From: Hydrogenophaga sp. PAMC20947
GTDB lineage: Bacteria; Pseudomonadota; Gammaproteobacteria; Burkholderiales; Burkholderiaceae_C
DNA length: 64,000 nucleotides
Direction: 5' to 3'
Assembly: GCF_004795855.1 (NCBI RefSeq)
Contig: NZ_CP039252.1
Coordinates: 4,092,001-4,156,000, forward strand
Both the position numbers and the translations under genes were made by a program. Shown here piece by piece: positions 27,269-35,846 of the stretch. The notes below the pieces were generated by a model. That model ran no database searches. It was not told the DNA's origin and saw only the letters and a list, made by a program, of their open reading frames with translations. The stretch's first letter is position 1; the number at the start of each line of letters is the position of its first letter.

Positions 27269-28348
27269 ATGGGTCTGGTTCAAACACTGCCTGATGGTCC
27301 GCTGGACATCGTGGGTGATATCCATGGCGAGTTTGAGGCGCTGTGTGCCTTGCTGGAGCACCTGGGTTACGACGAGAATGGCCAGCATGCGCAGGGGCGA
27401 ACGCTGGTGTTTGTCGGCGACCTCTGTGACCGGGGACCGGACAGCCCCGCTGTCTTCAGCTTGGCAGAGCGGTTGATCCATGCCGGCAGGGCGGTTGCGG
27501 TGCTGGGCAACCATGAGGTCAACCTGCTGCGACAAGACCCCAAGGAGGGAGCGGGATGGTTCTTCGATGAGCGTGTCGATCGGGATCAGTCGAAGTACGC
27601 ACCCTTTGCACGACCCACTGAGTCTGAGCGCGAACGCATTGTGGCGTTCGTCTCCACGCTTCCCGTCGCGCTGGAGCGGTCAGACCTGCGCGTGGTCCAC
27701 GCAGCCTGGTTGCAGCAACACATCGATGCCGTGCGAGACATGCCTGTGGAGGCATTTCGGCAGACCTACGACGCGTGGGAGCAACTGGCCACCGACATCG
27801 CCAGCAACACGGATCTGGGTGAGCGCATGCAAGCGGAGGTCGAAGACTGGCCCTGGGGCGTGGAAGACCGGGAGCGGCGACCGCCGTTCCTGCATGCACG
27901 GGCCGAGCACGAGGTGAACAAGCAAACGCTCAATCCGTTGAAGGTGCTGACCTGTGGTGTGGAGCGCACTGGCAAGCAGACCTTCTATGCTGGAGGCAAG
28001 TGGCGTTTTGTCGACCGCATGGCCTGGTGGGACGAGTACGACCAGGCCATCCCTGTGGTGGTGGGCCACTACTGGCGCCAACTCAACCCGGTGGATCGGA
28101 CCAACCTGGGCAAGGAAAACACAGACCTCTTCGAGGACATCTCGCCGTTGCACTGGCATGGCAAACACCACAACGTGTTTTGCGCGGATTTCTCGGTGGG
28201 CGGTCGTTGGGCGGCGCGCAAGTCAGGCGGTGTTTTGCACCACGATTTCAAGCTCGCGGCGCTGCGCTGGCCGGAGAGGGTGCTGCAGTTTGATGACGGC
28301 AGCTCAAAAACCACCGAAGGGTTCCAGGCTTCAGCCGGTGTGGCGTGA
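27269..28348 (+). CDS. PPP-family metallophosphoesterase
   Basis: A 359-residue calcineurin-like phosphoesterase of the PPP superfamily. The metal-binding signatures are intact: GDIHG (16-20), GDLCDRG (50-56), GNHE (80-83), then VVHAAW and VVVGHYW as the later histidine motifs. PPP enzymes include protein phosphatases and ApaH-type dinucleoside-tetraphosphatases; the substrate here cannot be read from sequence. The ATG at 27269 has an AGGAG site; an in-frame upstream extension is not supported. Its only partner is the divergent WYL repressor, suggesting a tightly repressed, signal-released activity. Confidence 0.88.
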   Translation: MGLVQTLPDGPLDIVGDIHGEFEALCALLEHLGYDENGQHAQGRTLVFVGDLCDRGPDSPAVFSLAERLIHAGRAVAVLGNHEVNLLRQDPKEGAGWFFDERVDRDQSKYAPFARPTESERERIVAFVSTLPVALERSDLRVVHAAWLQQHIDAVRDMPVEAFRQTYDAWEQLATDIASNTDLGERMQAEVEDWPWGVEDRERRPPFLHARAEHEVNKQTLNPLKVLTCGVERTGKQTFYAGGKWRFVDRMAWWDEYDQAIPVVVGHYWRQLNPVDRTNLGKENTDLFEDISPLHWHGKHHNVFCADFSVGGRWAARKSGGVLHHDFKLAALRWPERVLQFDDGSSKTTEGFQASAGVA

Positions 28349-29294
28349 GCAGCGCCACAGTACCGAGATCGCGCACCTGCAGTGGGCCGGCATTGCGACC
28401 TTGAGACCGAACAATCTGAAATAGACACACGGGTCTGCCAACGCGCGACCGGGTGGCTTGCGGGTCAATCCCCCATCGGCACACGCCCGGGCAGCCGATC
28501 AATTTGGGGCCGGCGCATACAGGGACACAACGGGTTGAGATCGCGGCCCAGGCCTGGCTTTTCAACACGGTGTCCCCGCCAAATCCAAGGCAAGGACGGG
28601 CGCGCAAAGCAAGGGGGTTTGGTGTGACCTTTGGAGGTTTTACTGGTCTGTCCAATGTTTCAATTTTTGCGCACGATGGACAGATGCTGGAGCAACGAAA
28701 ACACCGGGCCAACCATGCAGCAACGTTCGGATGCAGCGCTCAGCTCTGCCGTTGGCTCGGCGTGTGCAGATGCAGATGCGATTGATGCCCAAACGATGCA
28801 GCCGCTGGATGAAACCTGCATGACTTGCAGCCCGATGCGTTGTGCGTCATTGCCGGCGCTACCCCCGCACCCGGGGCTGTGGCGCTGTGCAACACCGCCA
28901 GCAGGAAAGCGGGGCTGCATCCCCATACCAGGCTCCGTGCCATTGAACGCGCAACAAGCCAGAGCCGCCAGCCCTGCCTGGTGAGCCCCCGTAGCGTGTC
29001 CACCAGCCGGGGCACGACCAGCCGACCCGTCTGTGCCGTCAGCTTCAGCAAAACGAATTCAAGCCTGGCGCGCAAGCGCGCTTCATCCGTGCACTTTCCG
29101 CCTCGCACTTACGTGCTCATTGCGGAGCAATGGTGGAGTCATTCGCATACTGCCTCCATATTCGACCAACATACTCCGGGCTGTTGCAGCGGACCGACAG
29201 TTCGCCCGCTGCTATCGATCATTTCGCGTGCCTGCAGGCTTCCAGGCCCATGGCCCGCGGTTGATTGCAATGCGTGACCGCAGGAGTTTTTGTG
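28349..29294. other. Long intergenic stretch, no gene supported
   Basis: About 945 bp. A minus-strand frame at 28740-29108 has a hydrophobic run and scattered Cys residues but no recognisable family and no good start signal; other frames are Arg/Ser-rich noise. It may be decayed coding DNA. The antiporter promoter is expected near its right end. Confidence 0.4.
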
Positions 29295-30908
29295 ATGTCG
29301 AACATCGAGTTGGCCTTTGTCGTGGTGTGTGTCGTGGCCGTTGTACACGCCATAGGACGCCATGTGCTTGTTCCCTCGGCCATCTTGCAGATCGCCGCCG
29401 GGGCAGCCCTGGCGGCCTTGGTTGACATGGGCGACTTGCGCGAGCAGTCGGTTTTTCTCTTCGCTGTCGTTGTGCCGCCCCTGCTCTACGTCGAGGCGCG
29501 CCGGATTCCAAAACGGGAACTGTTGCAGTCCGTCAAACCGGTATTGGGCATGACCATCGGCCTGGCAGCGCTGACCATTTTTGTGATCGGCTTTGGCCTG
29601 CATGCGATCGCTCCAGACATGCCGCTGGCCATGTGTTTCGCGCTCGCCGCCGCGCTGGCGTCGACCGACTCCATGGCGGTCAGCCGCCTGGTGCACAGGC
29701 TTCCCCTGCCTCCGCGGTTGCAAATCCTGCTGAGCGGTGAGAGCCTGCTGAATGACTCGGTCGCACTCGTCGCGTTCAAGGTCGCCATGGTGGCCTGCGT
29801 GACGGCCGAGTTTTCCACCGGGCAGGCTGCAGCGTCGCTGTTGGCCACCAGCGTGGGTGGCCTGCTCGCCGGTATCGTCGTCGCTGTGATTGGCACCGCT
29901 TTGCGGCGCCTGCTGCAATCCGACGGGACCGACAGCGCGCGTGTGGATACCACCTTGTCCCTCCTGACCCCCTACGCAGCCTATCTGGTCTGCGAACAGT
30001 TTGCGGTGTCAGGTGTGTTGGCCGTGGTGGCCGCCGGCCTGTGTGCCGGCCGGCTGGAACGCAAGCACTTGCGCGCGGACACCCGCTTGCACGCCAGCGC
30101 ATTGTGGGGGATCGTCACCTGGGCCCTCAATGGCGCGGTGTTCGTGATGTTGGGGCTCCAGATGCGCCAGATCGTGCACCAGGTCGATAGCTACAGCGGC
30201 GTTCAACTGCTGGGGTATGTGGCCGTGTTGACGTTTGCGCTGTTTGCCTTGCGCCTGCTGTTGACCTTGCTGCTGGATGGCCGCACGCACCGTGATCCGG
30301 ACCCCCGTCCGAAAGCCGTTTCTGGTTTTGGGCTGCTGCTGGTGCCGGTGTTAAGCGGGGTCCGTGGCTCATTGGCCCTGTGCGCGACGCTGTCCATACC
30401 GCTGTTCACAGACAGCGGCGCCGCGATGCCGGGTCGGGACCTGGCGATTTTTCTGTCTGTCAGCGCCATTGTGGCCACGCAGATGCTCTGTGGCCTGATG
30501 CTGCCGCTCCTGAAGTCCCTCGGAGATGACGAGGTCGACAACACCATGCCGACGGTGCGACGCGCCCGCTTGGCCATTGCCGGCGCGGCCGTGCGGACGA
30601 TCGACAGGACACCGTTGAACGCGGTGTCGACCCAGCTTCGGGATTGGGCGATGGCGATGCGAAACCTGCATGAAAGCCGCATGGCCTCTTCGCAATCGAA
30701 CGACAACATCGCTGTGGCGCATCGCGCAGAGCTGACCGCCCAGCGCGACCTGTCGATGCGCGTCCTGATGGCACAACGCCGGGCGCTGCTCCGTTTGCAA
30801 AATGAAGAAGGCGTCGCAGTCGCCGTGTTGCAGGATTTTGAGGTTGAGCTGGACCTTGTCGAAATTGCACTGAGCCGCCTTGAGTGGTTTGATCCGAAAC
30901 CCGCATGA
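29295..30908 (+). CDS. Na+/H+ antiporter (CPA1 family)
   Basis: A 537-residue cation:proton antiporter with about twelve hydrophobic segments and a roughly 100-residue cytoplasmic tail. CPA1 landmarks are ALAAALASTDSMAVSRLVHRLPLPPRLQILLSGESLLNDSVALVAFKV (key pieces: the STDSMAV loop and LSGESLLNDSVALV, holding the ion-binding acidic residues) and the later VRGSLALCATLSIPL. The ATG at 29295 follows a GGAG site. It works in pH and Na+ homeostasis at the inner membrane and is encoded alone. Confidence 0.92.
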   Translation: MSNIELAFVVVCVVAVVHAIGRHVLVPSAILQIAAGAALAALVDMGDLREQSVFLFAVVVPPLLYVEARRIPKRELLQSVKPVLGMTIGLAALTIFVIGFGLHAIAPDMPLAMCFALAAALASTDSMAVSRLVHRLPLPPRLQILLSGESLLNDSVALVAFKVAMVACVTAEFSTGQAAASLLATSVGGLLAGIVVAVIGTALRRLLQSDGTDSARVDTTLSLLTPYAAYLVCEQFAVSGVLAVVAAGLCAGRLERKHLRADTRLHASALWGIVTWALNGAVFVMLGLQMRQIVHQVDSYSGVQLLGYVAVLTFALFALRLLLTLLLDGRTHRDPDPRPKAVSGFGLLLVPVLSGVRGSLALCATLSIPLFTDSGAAMPGRDLAIFLSVSAIVATQMLCGLMLPLLKSLGDDEVDNTMPTVRRARLAIAGAAVRTIDRTPLNAVSTQLRDWAMAMRNLHESRMASSQSNDNIAVAHRAELTAQRDLSMRVLMAQRRALLRLQNEEGVAVAVLQDFEVELDLVEIALSRLEWFDPKPA

Positions 30909-31053
30909 AGCTGCGCGCCTCGCTGATACGCACCGAGAGGCGATGCCGCCACCCCTGGCTGGATCCCCCGAAATTCGAGGATGAAAACTGGTGCGCCTGA
31001 ATCAACATCGACCAGGGACCGGAGGTCCGCGCGGCACTGGCCCTGGTCTATTT

Positions 31054-31260
31054 CCGTTTGCGGTGATCGGCATCGTGGCCGGCGCTCTGACAGGCAACCC
31101 TGTCGAGCAGCAGCAGGCCCAGGCGACCTCGGGCCGCACCGATCGGGTATCCACCGACCTTGACGATGGGTACAGCCAAATTTTCGGCGTGATGGAGTTG
31201 AACGGACGACACACCGGAGAGCGTGTCCAGATCGAACATGGGCGGATCAAGCCCGTGTAA
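31054..31260 (+). pseudogene. Remnant of a glycine-zipper (SlyB/PCP-like) outer-membrane lipoprotein
   Basis: The frame reads VIGIVAGALTGNPVEQ..., then DLDDGYSQIFGV and GERVQIEHGRIKPV before a stop. This follows the C-terminal pattern of glycine-zipper 2TM lipoproteins (VAGALAGN-VEKQ, LDDG, VGDRVRIENG). The signal peptide, lipobox and first zipper are missing and the upstream frame is unrelated, so it looks like a truncated relic. The family match is by eye. Confidence 0.45.
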
Positions 31261-31394
31261 GGATGACGTGCCCGGTCAAGCGCTCTCGCGCGGCCCTCAA
31301 ATGACCAGGCGGAGACGTCAGGCCATGGACGCGGGAGTTTGAATGGCCATCGGGATTGAGGGGCGAGCGAGTTTTGAAGGCTTCGAGGCCGGTG

Positions 31395-32444
31395 CTCAGC
31401 CGTTCGAGATGCGGTCGACCAGCGCCTTGGTGAATTCTGCCGTGGTTGCCTTGCCACCCAAATCGCCTGTCCGGACTTTGTCGACGTTCAGCGTCGCATC
31501 GAGCGCCTGGCGCAGGCGTGTGGCTTTTTCCGTGAGTTTGACGTGGTCAAGCATCAACGCGGCTGCAAGCAGCAGGGCTGTGGGGTTGGCGACCCCCTTG
31601 CCAGCGATGTCCGGCGCTGAGCCGTGGACCGCTTCAAAGATCGCCGCATCTGCACCGATGTTGGCCCCCGGTGCCATGCCAAGTCCGCCGACCAGGCCCG
31701 CCACCAGATCGGACAGGATGTCGCCAAAAAGGTTGGTGGTGACCAGCATGTCGAATTGCAATGGGTTGAGCACCAGCTTCATTGCGCAGGCGTCAACGAT
31801 GATGGTGTCGAGTTCAAACTTGCCTTTGTACTTGCGTTCGTACAACTCCAGGCCAGTTTCCAGAAAAATGCCCGTGAGCGCTTTCATGATGTTGGCTTTG
31901 TGCACGATCGTGACCTTTTTGCGGCCAGCGGCGATGGCGTGTTCAAAGGCGAACTCCAGCAGCCGGCGACTGCCTGCGCGGGTGTTGATCCCCGTGCCCA
32001 TCGCCACGGCATGCGGGTCGTCATCGATTTGCACGTAATGCTCGTGTCCGATGTACAGACCTTCAAGGTTCTCGCGCACCACGACGAGGTCGACGTTGTC
32101 GAAGCGCCCACCGGGAATGATGGTTCGGGCTGGCCGCAGGTTGGCGTACAGCTTGAACTCTTCGCGCAGCCGCACATTCGATGACCGGTAGCCCCCACCC
32201 GAGGGCGTTTCCAGGGGGCCCTTGAGCGCCAGGCGCGTGCGGTGGATGCTGTCAAGGGTGGCCTGTGGCAAGGGGTCTCCGGCCTGCTCGACGCCTTCGA
32301 GCCCCGCGATCTGTCGGTCCCAGTCGAAAGGCGCCTTGAGTGCCTCAAGAGCAGCCAGCGTGGCATCGACGATCTCGGGACCAATGCCATCGCCAGGGAT
32401 CAGGGTGGCAGGGATCAATGTTGTCATGGTAGAGGTCCTGGAAA
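31395..32444. repeat. 1050-bp direct repeat, copy 1
   Basis: Matches 41339-42388 at a constant offset of 9944 bases, with a single difference found by eye (A at 31681, G at 41625) and no indels. The repeat begins one base before the stop codon of the dehydrogenase gene and ends 17 bp upstream of its start. Confidence 0.97.
31396..32427 (-). CDS. NAD-dependent isocitrate dehydrogenase-type enzyme, copy 1
   Basis: A 343-residue beta-decarboxylating dehydrogenase (isocitrate/isopropylmalate family): IPGDGIGPEIV opening, RLALKGPLETPSGGGYRSSNVRLREEF (substrate and phosphorylation-loop region), VVRENLEGLYIGHEHY, the catalytic Lys in VHKANIMK, the Asp cluster TTNLFGDILSDL, and EAVHGSAPDIAGKGVANPT. 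It most resembles short NAD-isocitrate dehydrogenases; homoisocitrate or tartrate activity cannot be excluded. The ORF is open 31 codons further upstream, but the second copy diverges there, so ATG 32427 is the true start. The encoded protein is identical to copy 2. Confidence 0.92.
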   Translation of the reverse strand: MTTLIPATLIPGDGIGPEIVDATLAALEALKAPFDWDRQIAGLEGVEQAGDPLPQATLDSIHRTRLALKGPLETPSGGGYRSSNVRLREEFKLYANLRPARTIIPGGRFDNVDLVVVRENLEGLYIGHEHYVQIDDDPHAVAMGTGINTRAGSRRLLEFAFEHAIAAGRKKVTIVHKANIMKALTGIFLETGLELYERKYKGKFELDTIIVDACAMKLVLNPLQFDMLVTTNLFGDILSDLVAGLVGGLGMAPGANIGADAAIFEAVHGSAPDIAGKGVANPTALLLAAALMLDHVKLTEKATRLRQALDATLNVDKVRTGDLGGKATTAEFTKALVDRISNG

Positions 32445-32951
32445 AGATGGGTTGTAAGAAAAAACGTGTGAGCGTCAGCGGTGACCCGTGCATGAGCAAT
32501 GGGCAATGGGCAATCTGCAATCTGTCTAGATTAACTGTTCAACAACACCTGACACTGGCAGCCTTCAAGGGAGGTGTCTGATTGCGCATGCGGTGCCCAC
32601 CTTCACCGACGGCAGAGGCCTGCCCTCAGGCGCATCAAAGGCTCGCGACTGGAGATCGACTTTGTCACAAACACCCAGCAGCACGGCACCGGCCAGGGCG
32701 TGTTGCTGGGCGTTGGTGGTGCAAACAGGGCCTTGTTCTTCGTTCATGTACTGAAGACGACGATAGACAGGAAAAAGGCAGTGCAAACAATCCAATCGTG
32801 TCACGAAGTGTTGTGAGGTCTGGCGCACAGACCAATCACTTTTCCTGCGATAAGTTGCATCGATGAATCGAAAGTCGCAAGCGTTGTGCGTCTTCGTGAC
32901 GGCTTGTTCGTCTTCATCTATGAACGTTATCCAACCCTACAGGAGAAAACC
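32428..32951. other. Intergenic, no gene supported
   Basis: About 520 bp between divergent genes. Overlapping short frames at 32565-32828 on both strands have no recognisable product. A good ribosome-binding site (AGGAGAAAA) for the next gene lies at its right end. Confidence 0.4.
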
Positions 32952-33314
32952 ATGAACGCCAACGACATTCTTGAGATGATGCGCAAGGGCATGGGCCAGG
33001 TGCCCGCTGCGATAGAAAAATCGGTGCCTGTCGACCCGGCGCTGATTCAGGAGCATATGCGGTCCAAAGCCTTTGCCATGCCAGCCGAGAACCCAGCCCT
33101 GGACGAAGACACACGGACCTTGATTTACCTGGCTGCGGCGCTGGCGGGCACGAGCCCTGCCTGCGTGAAAGCCATGGCCAACAAGATTGCCCAGCTAGGC
33201 ATTGCCGCCGACAAGGTCGTCGAGACCGTGCATATCGTGCGGCTGGCGATGGCCACCAAAATCATTGGGGATGCCGAGCCGGTGTTTGACGCATTGGCGC
33301 GCAAGCCCGATTGA
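32952..33314 (+). CDS. Carboxymuconolactone decarboxylase/AhpD-like family protein
   Basis: A 120-residue small helical protein. The central stretch LIYLAAALAGTSPACVKAMANKIAQLGIAADKVVETVHIVRLA follows the CMD/AhpD fold (landmarks AALAGTSPACVKAMANKI and KVVETVHIVRLAM). Only one Cys is present where AhpD has the peroxidatic CxxC, so a redox-active disulfide within the motif is not expected. The start is fixed by a strong AGGAGAAAACC site. It is a single gene; function unknown. Confidence 0.75.
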   Translation: MNANDILEMMRKGMGQVPAAIEKSVPVDPALIQEHMRSKAFAMPAENPALDEDTRTLIYLAAALAGTSPACVKAMANKIAQLGIAADKVVETVHIVRLAMATKIIGDAEPVFDALARKPD

Positions 33315-34382
33315 GGGTGCGGCAACCTGTTTGGCGTTTGCGTGTGGGTCAGGTTCCGCAGCACTGCGTCAGTTGAAAGGCATCGTGAGGCCCAGACTCT
33401 GCCCCCCACAACAGACGCCCGCCCGTCCTGTCACGATGGCAAAAGTGCAATGGCCTGGCAACCGAGCTGTTGTTGTGGACTCAAGTTTGACATGTGGGAA
33501 ATGCTGCCGAGATTCGGGTGCCACGGTCAACGAACCGATTCGTCAAAACTGACAACGTGTTGCATGGTGATCGGTAGGTTGAGCCAAAACCGGCGAGTTT
33601 CGCGGTATCTGAGCAGTTCGGCATCGGCACGCACAGCCTCTGGCTCGGTTGAGCTGAACTTCCGCAATGGGTAGATTTGGGCCCATTGTGATCGGCTGTT
33701 TTCGGCCATCAGCGGTCTTGGCTGAGTGGCCGTTGTGAGTAAGCGCCGCTTGATCTACAGACAGCGTCAATACCCAGATCGTCGGGCGGCCAGCGGTCAG
33801 CCAGCTGGACCAGACCGCGCGATCCTTCTTGTTGCTGCACTCACTCAGTTCGAGTTAGGCGTTGTGCACGACGCGCTTCGGGGGGGGTGGTCCGTCGTCA
33901 GGCTGAGGTAGCGCCCCTCGACTGGACCGTGGCCGAACGGGATCGCCATGCCATTGCTTTGCTGAGTCTCGCGCCGGCGATCGACGTTGTTCATTTTGAC
34001 ACCCTCGAAGGCCATCTGGCTGGAGGCAAAGTTGAAGCCCTTGCCCTTCAGCGCGCTCATCAGCGTCTGACGCCTGTCCAATTTATGGCTCTGGCAGCAA
34101 TGGCATCGGGGCTAAAAACAATGGATTGCTGCCAAGCAGCTTGGTCGCGAATCAATTCGATCGCTCAAATTGAACGTCACTTCGTTGGCTTCAGACACCA
34201 CGTGCGCCTTGGTCGGCGCGAATTACAAAGGCGGCCTGCCTCCCGTTCGGGCCTGCAGGATGTGCTTTGTGTTGTGAGCATGCCGCAGACAGGCGATTTT
34301 GAACTGACATAACCTCATACTCAGCGTAGATTTCAGAGCACTGCATTTTTCGCAGGCATCCGTTCACATTCAAAGGAAGAAC
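33315..34382. other. Long intergenic stretch, possible decayed genes
   Basis: About 1.07 kb. A 60-codon minus-strand frame (33527-33709) and a 78-codon one (33845-34081) read like protein fragments but I recognise neither. A long G-run lies near 33881. A ribosome-binding site AAGGAAG precedes the histone-like gene at its right end. Confidence 0.4.
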
Positions 34383-34898
34383 ATGGCAACCCGCAAGACC
34401 ACCAAAAAGTCTGAACTCGCAACCGCCGGCGCACACCTGAGTTCCGCTGTCCAGGAAGTGGGCACCGCCGTTTCGCACAAGATCAGCGGCCTTGTGAAGG
34501 CTGCCGAGAAGCAGCTCGCGAAAGCCCAAGCAGAGCTGTCCAAGGCGGGTACATCCGCCGAGAGGTCGGTCAAGGCCGCCGAGAAGAAGCTCGAAGCCAC
34601 CAAGCGCAGCACCAGCAAGCGACTGGCTGCTCTGCAAGTTGGCGCCGAGCGCAAAGCCAAGGCTCTGCAGAAGGCTATCGAGAAGGAAGCCGCTGCGCTG
34701 AAGAAGGCTGTCGCCGCGAAGACCAAGACTGCTGCGCCGAAGAAGGCCGTCGCCGTCAAGACCAAGACTGCTGCGCCGAAAAAGGCAGCAGCGAAGGCAC
34801 CGGTCGCCAAAAAGGCTGCTGTGAAACCCGCTGCCAGGAAGCCTGCAGCCAAGAAAGCCACGGCCAAAAAGGCCATTGGCAAGAAAGCCGGCAAGTAA
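34383..34898 (+). CDS. Histone H1-like Lys/Ala-rich DNA-binding protein
   Basis: A 171-residue, strongly basic protein. Residues 1-100 form an amphipathic helix rich in Ala, Lys and Glu (probable coiled coil: KAAEKQLAKAQAELSKAG). Residues from about 105 on are a low-complexity tail of Lys-Ala-Pro repeats, including two copies of KTKTAAPKKA, like AlgP/AlgR3 and bacterial H1 homologues. Such tails bind DNA non-specifically and may tune nucleoid structure. Repeat number is likely to vary between strains. Confidence 0.85.
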   Translation: MATRKTTKKSELATAGAHLSSAVQEVGTAVSHKISGLVKAAEKQLAKAQAELSKAGTSAERSVKAAEKKLEATKRSTSKRLAALQVGAERKAKALQKAIEKEAAALKKAVAAKTKTAAPKKAVAVKTKTAAPKKAAAKAPVAKKAAVKPAARKPAAKKATAKKAIGKKAGK

Positions 34899-35489
34899 GT
34901 CGGACTGTCGGGCGGTGGACCTATTGACGGTCTGCCGCCTGGCTGGTGCCCGGGCCTGTAGCCTGCGTCGGCAGGTTGCGAGGCGCTCTGCCTGTGTCAT
35001 GAAGCGCGGTGCGGGTGGGCGCTTTGCGGCGCCTCGGCCAATGGTTCGAATGACGGCAACGGGTCGACATGGTGGACTGTCCAAGGGATAGGGACAGGTT
35101 GTCCATTCGACTGGGGACAGTCCACCCTTGAAGTCCTCAAGCGCAACAGAGCGGTGTGCAGTCAGCTCGTTCGCATGAATATCGAACCCACTATACTGGG
35201 GGTCAACGACATTCAGGTGCGTGTATGCATGGGGCTGCAGCGGTGAAACCCTGGGGTTTCCAATGGGCATTGTTTGCAGCATGTGAGGCCAAAACGCTCG
35301 GTTTTGGCAGGGTGCCGCTCGGCGAAGCGGCCTCTTCGTTCCCCATAACAAGATCCTAGGATGGCTCCATTCTCCGCTCCGACAACCTGAACTGCACCCG
35401 AACCAGGCAACGGGCCTGTCGCACTTGGCTGCAGCGGCGACGGACATCCCCGGCATCGACCCCTGTGGTGGCATGCCGCAGAGCTCGAC
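34899..35489. other. Intergenic, no gene supported
   Basis: About 590 bp. A very long minus-strand frame crossing this region and the histone-like gene is an artefact of low-complexity composition. No promoter or repeat could be assigned with confidence. Confidence 0.35.
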
Positions 35490-35846
35490 GTGCTGTTGAG
35501 GGCGCTTCACCTCGAGATGCTGGCCAATCGCACAGAGAACTTGATGCTGTCGCGTTCAAAGAAATTCAAAGACCTGACTGAGTTGTCGATGACCTGCCCA
35601 CCCGACGATAGCCTCGGGGTGTACTTCGCGGGCTGTGCCTTGAATTCGGCACCTGCCATGCGCCTCTTTGAGGCTGGGTGCCACAGGAGTAAGGTCGACG
35701 GTATGCTCAAGTCACCAATGCGGCTAAAACCGGAGCGCCTGCCTTGTAGCAAGAACGGCGACAAGGCGCAGATTTGCGACACGGCGACGCTGACGGCGTT
35801 GCTGGGCTTGCCAAAGGACTTTGTGGCGAAATCGGACCACCCATGA
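35490..35846 (+). CDS. Hypothetical protein overlapping the hybrid kinase start
   Basis: A 118-codon frame (GTG start; ATGs at 35517 and 35544 are alternatives) that ends in an ATGA overlap with the hybrid kinase, the arrangement of translationally coupled genes. The sequence contains four Cys residues in the C-terminal half and resembles no family I know. It could instead be the leader of the kinase transcript. Confidence 0.35.
   Translation: MLLRALHLEMLANRTENLMLSRSKKFKDLTELSMTCPPDDSLGVYFAGCALNSAPAMRLFEAGCHRSKVDGMLKSPMRLKPERLPCSKNGDKAQICDTATLTALLGLPKDFVAKSDHP

Noticed and set aside
28740..29108. 122-codon minus-strand frame with Cys residues
   Set aside because: No ribosome-binding site, no family pattern, and the surrounding frames are equally open.
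32428..32520. 31-codon extension of the copy-1 dehydrogenase
   Set aside because: Copy 2 diverges immediately upstream of its RBS region yet encodes the same enzyme, so the extension is not part of the gene.
34191..35510. 439-codon minus-strand frame across the histone-like gene
   Set aside because: Antisense of Lys/Ala repeats gives artificial Leu/Gly/Phe repeats; the plus-strand gene has a good ribosome-binding site and a known composition type.
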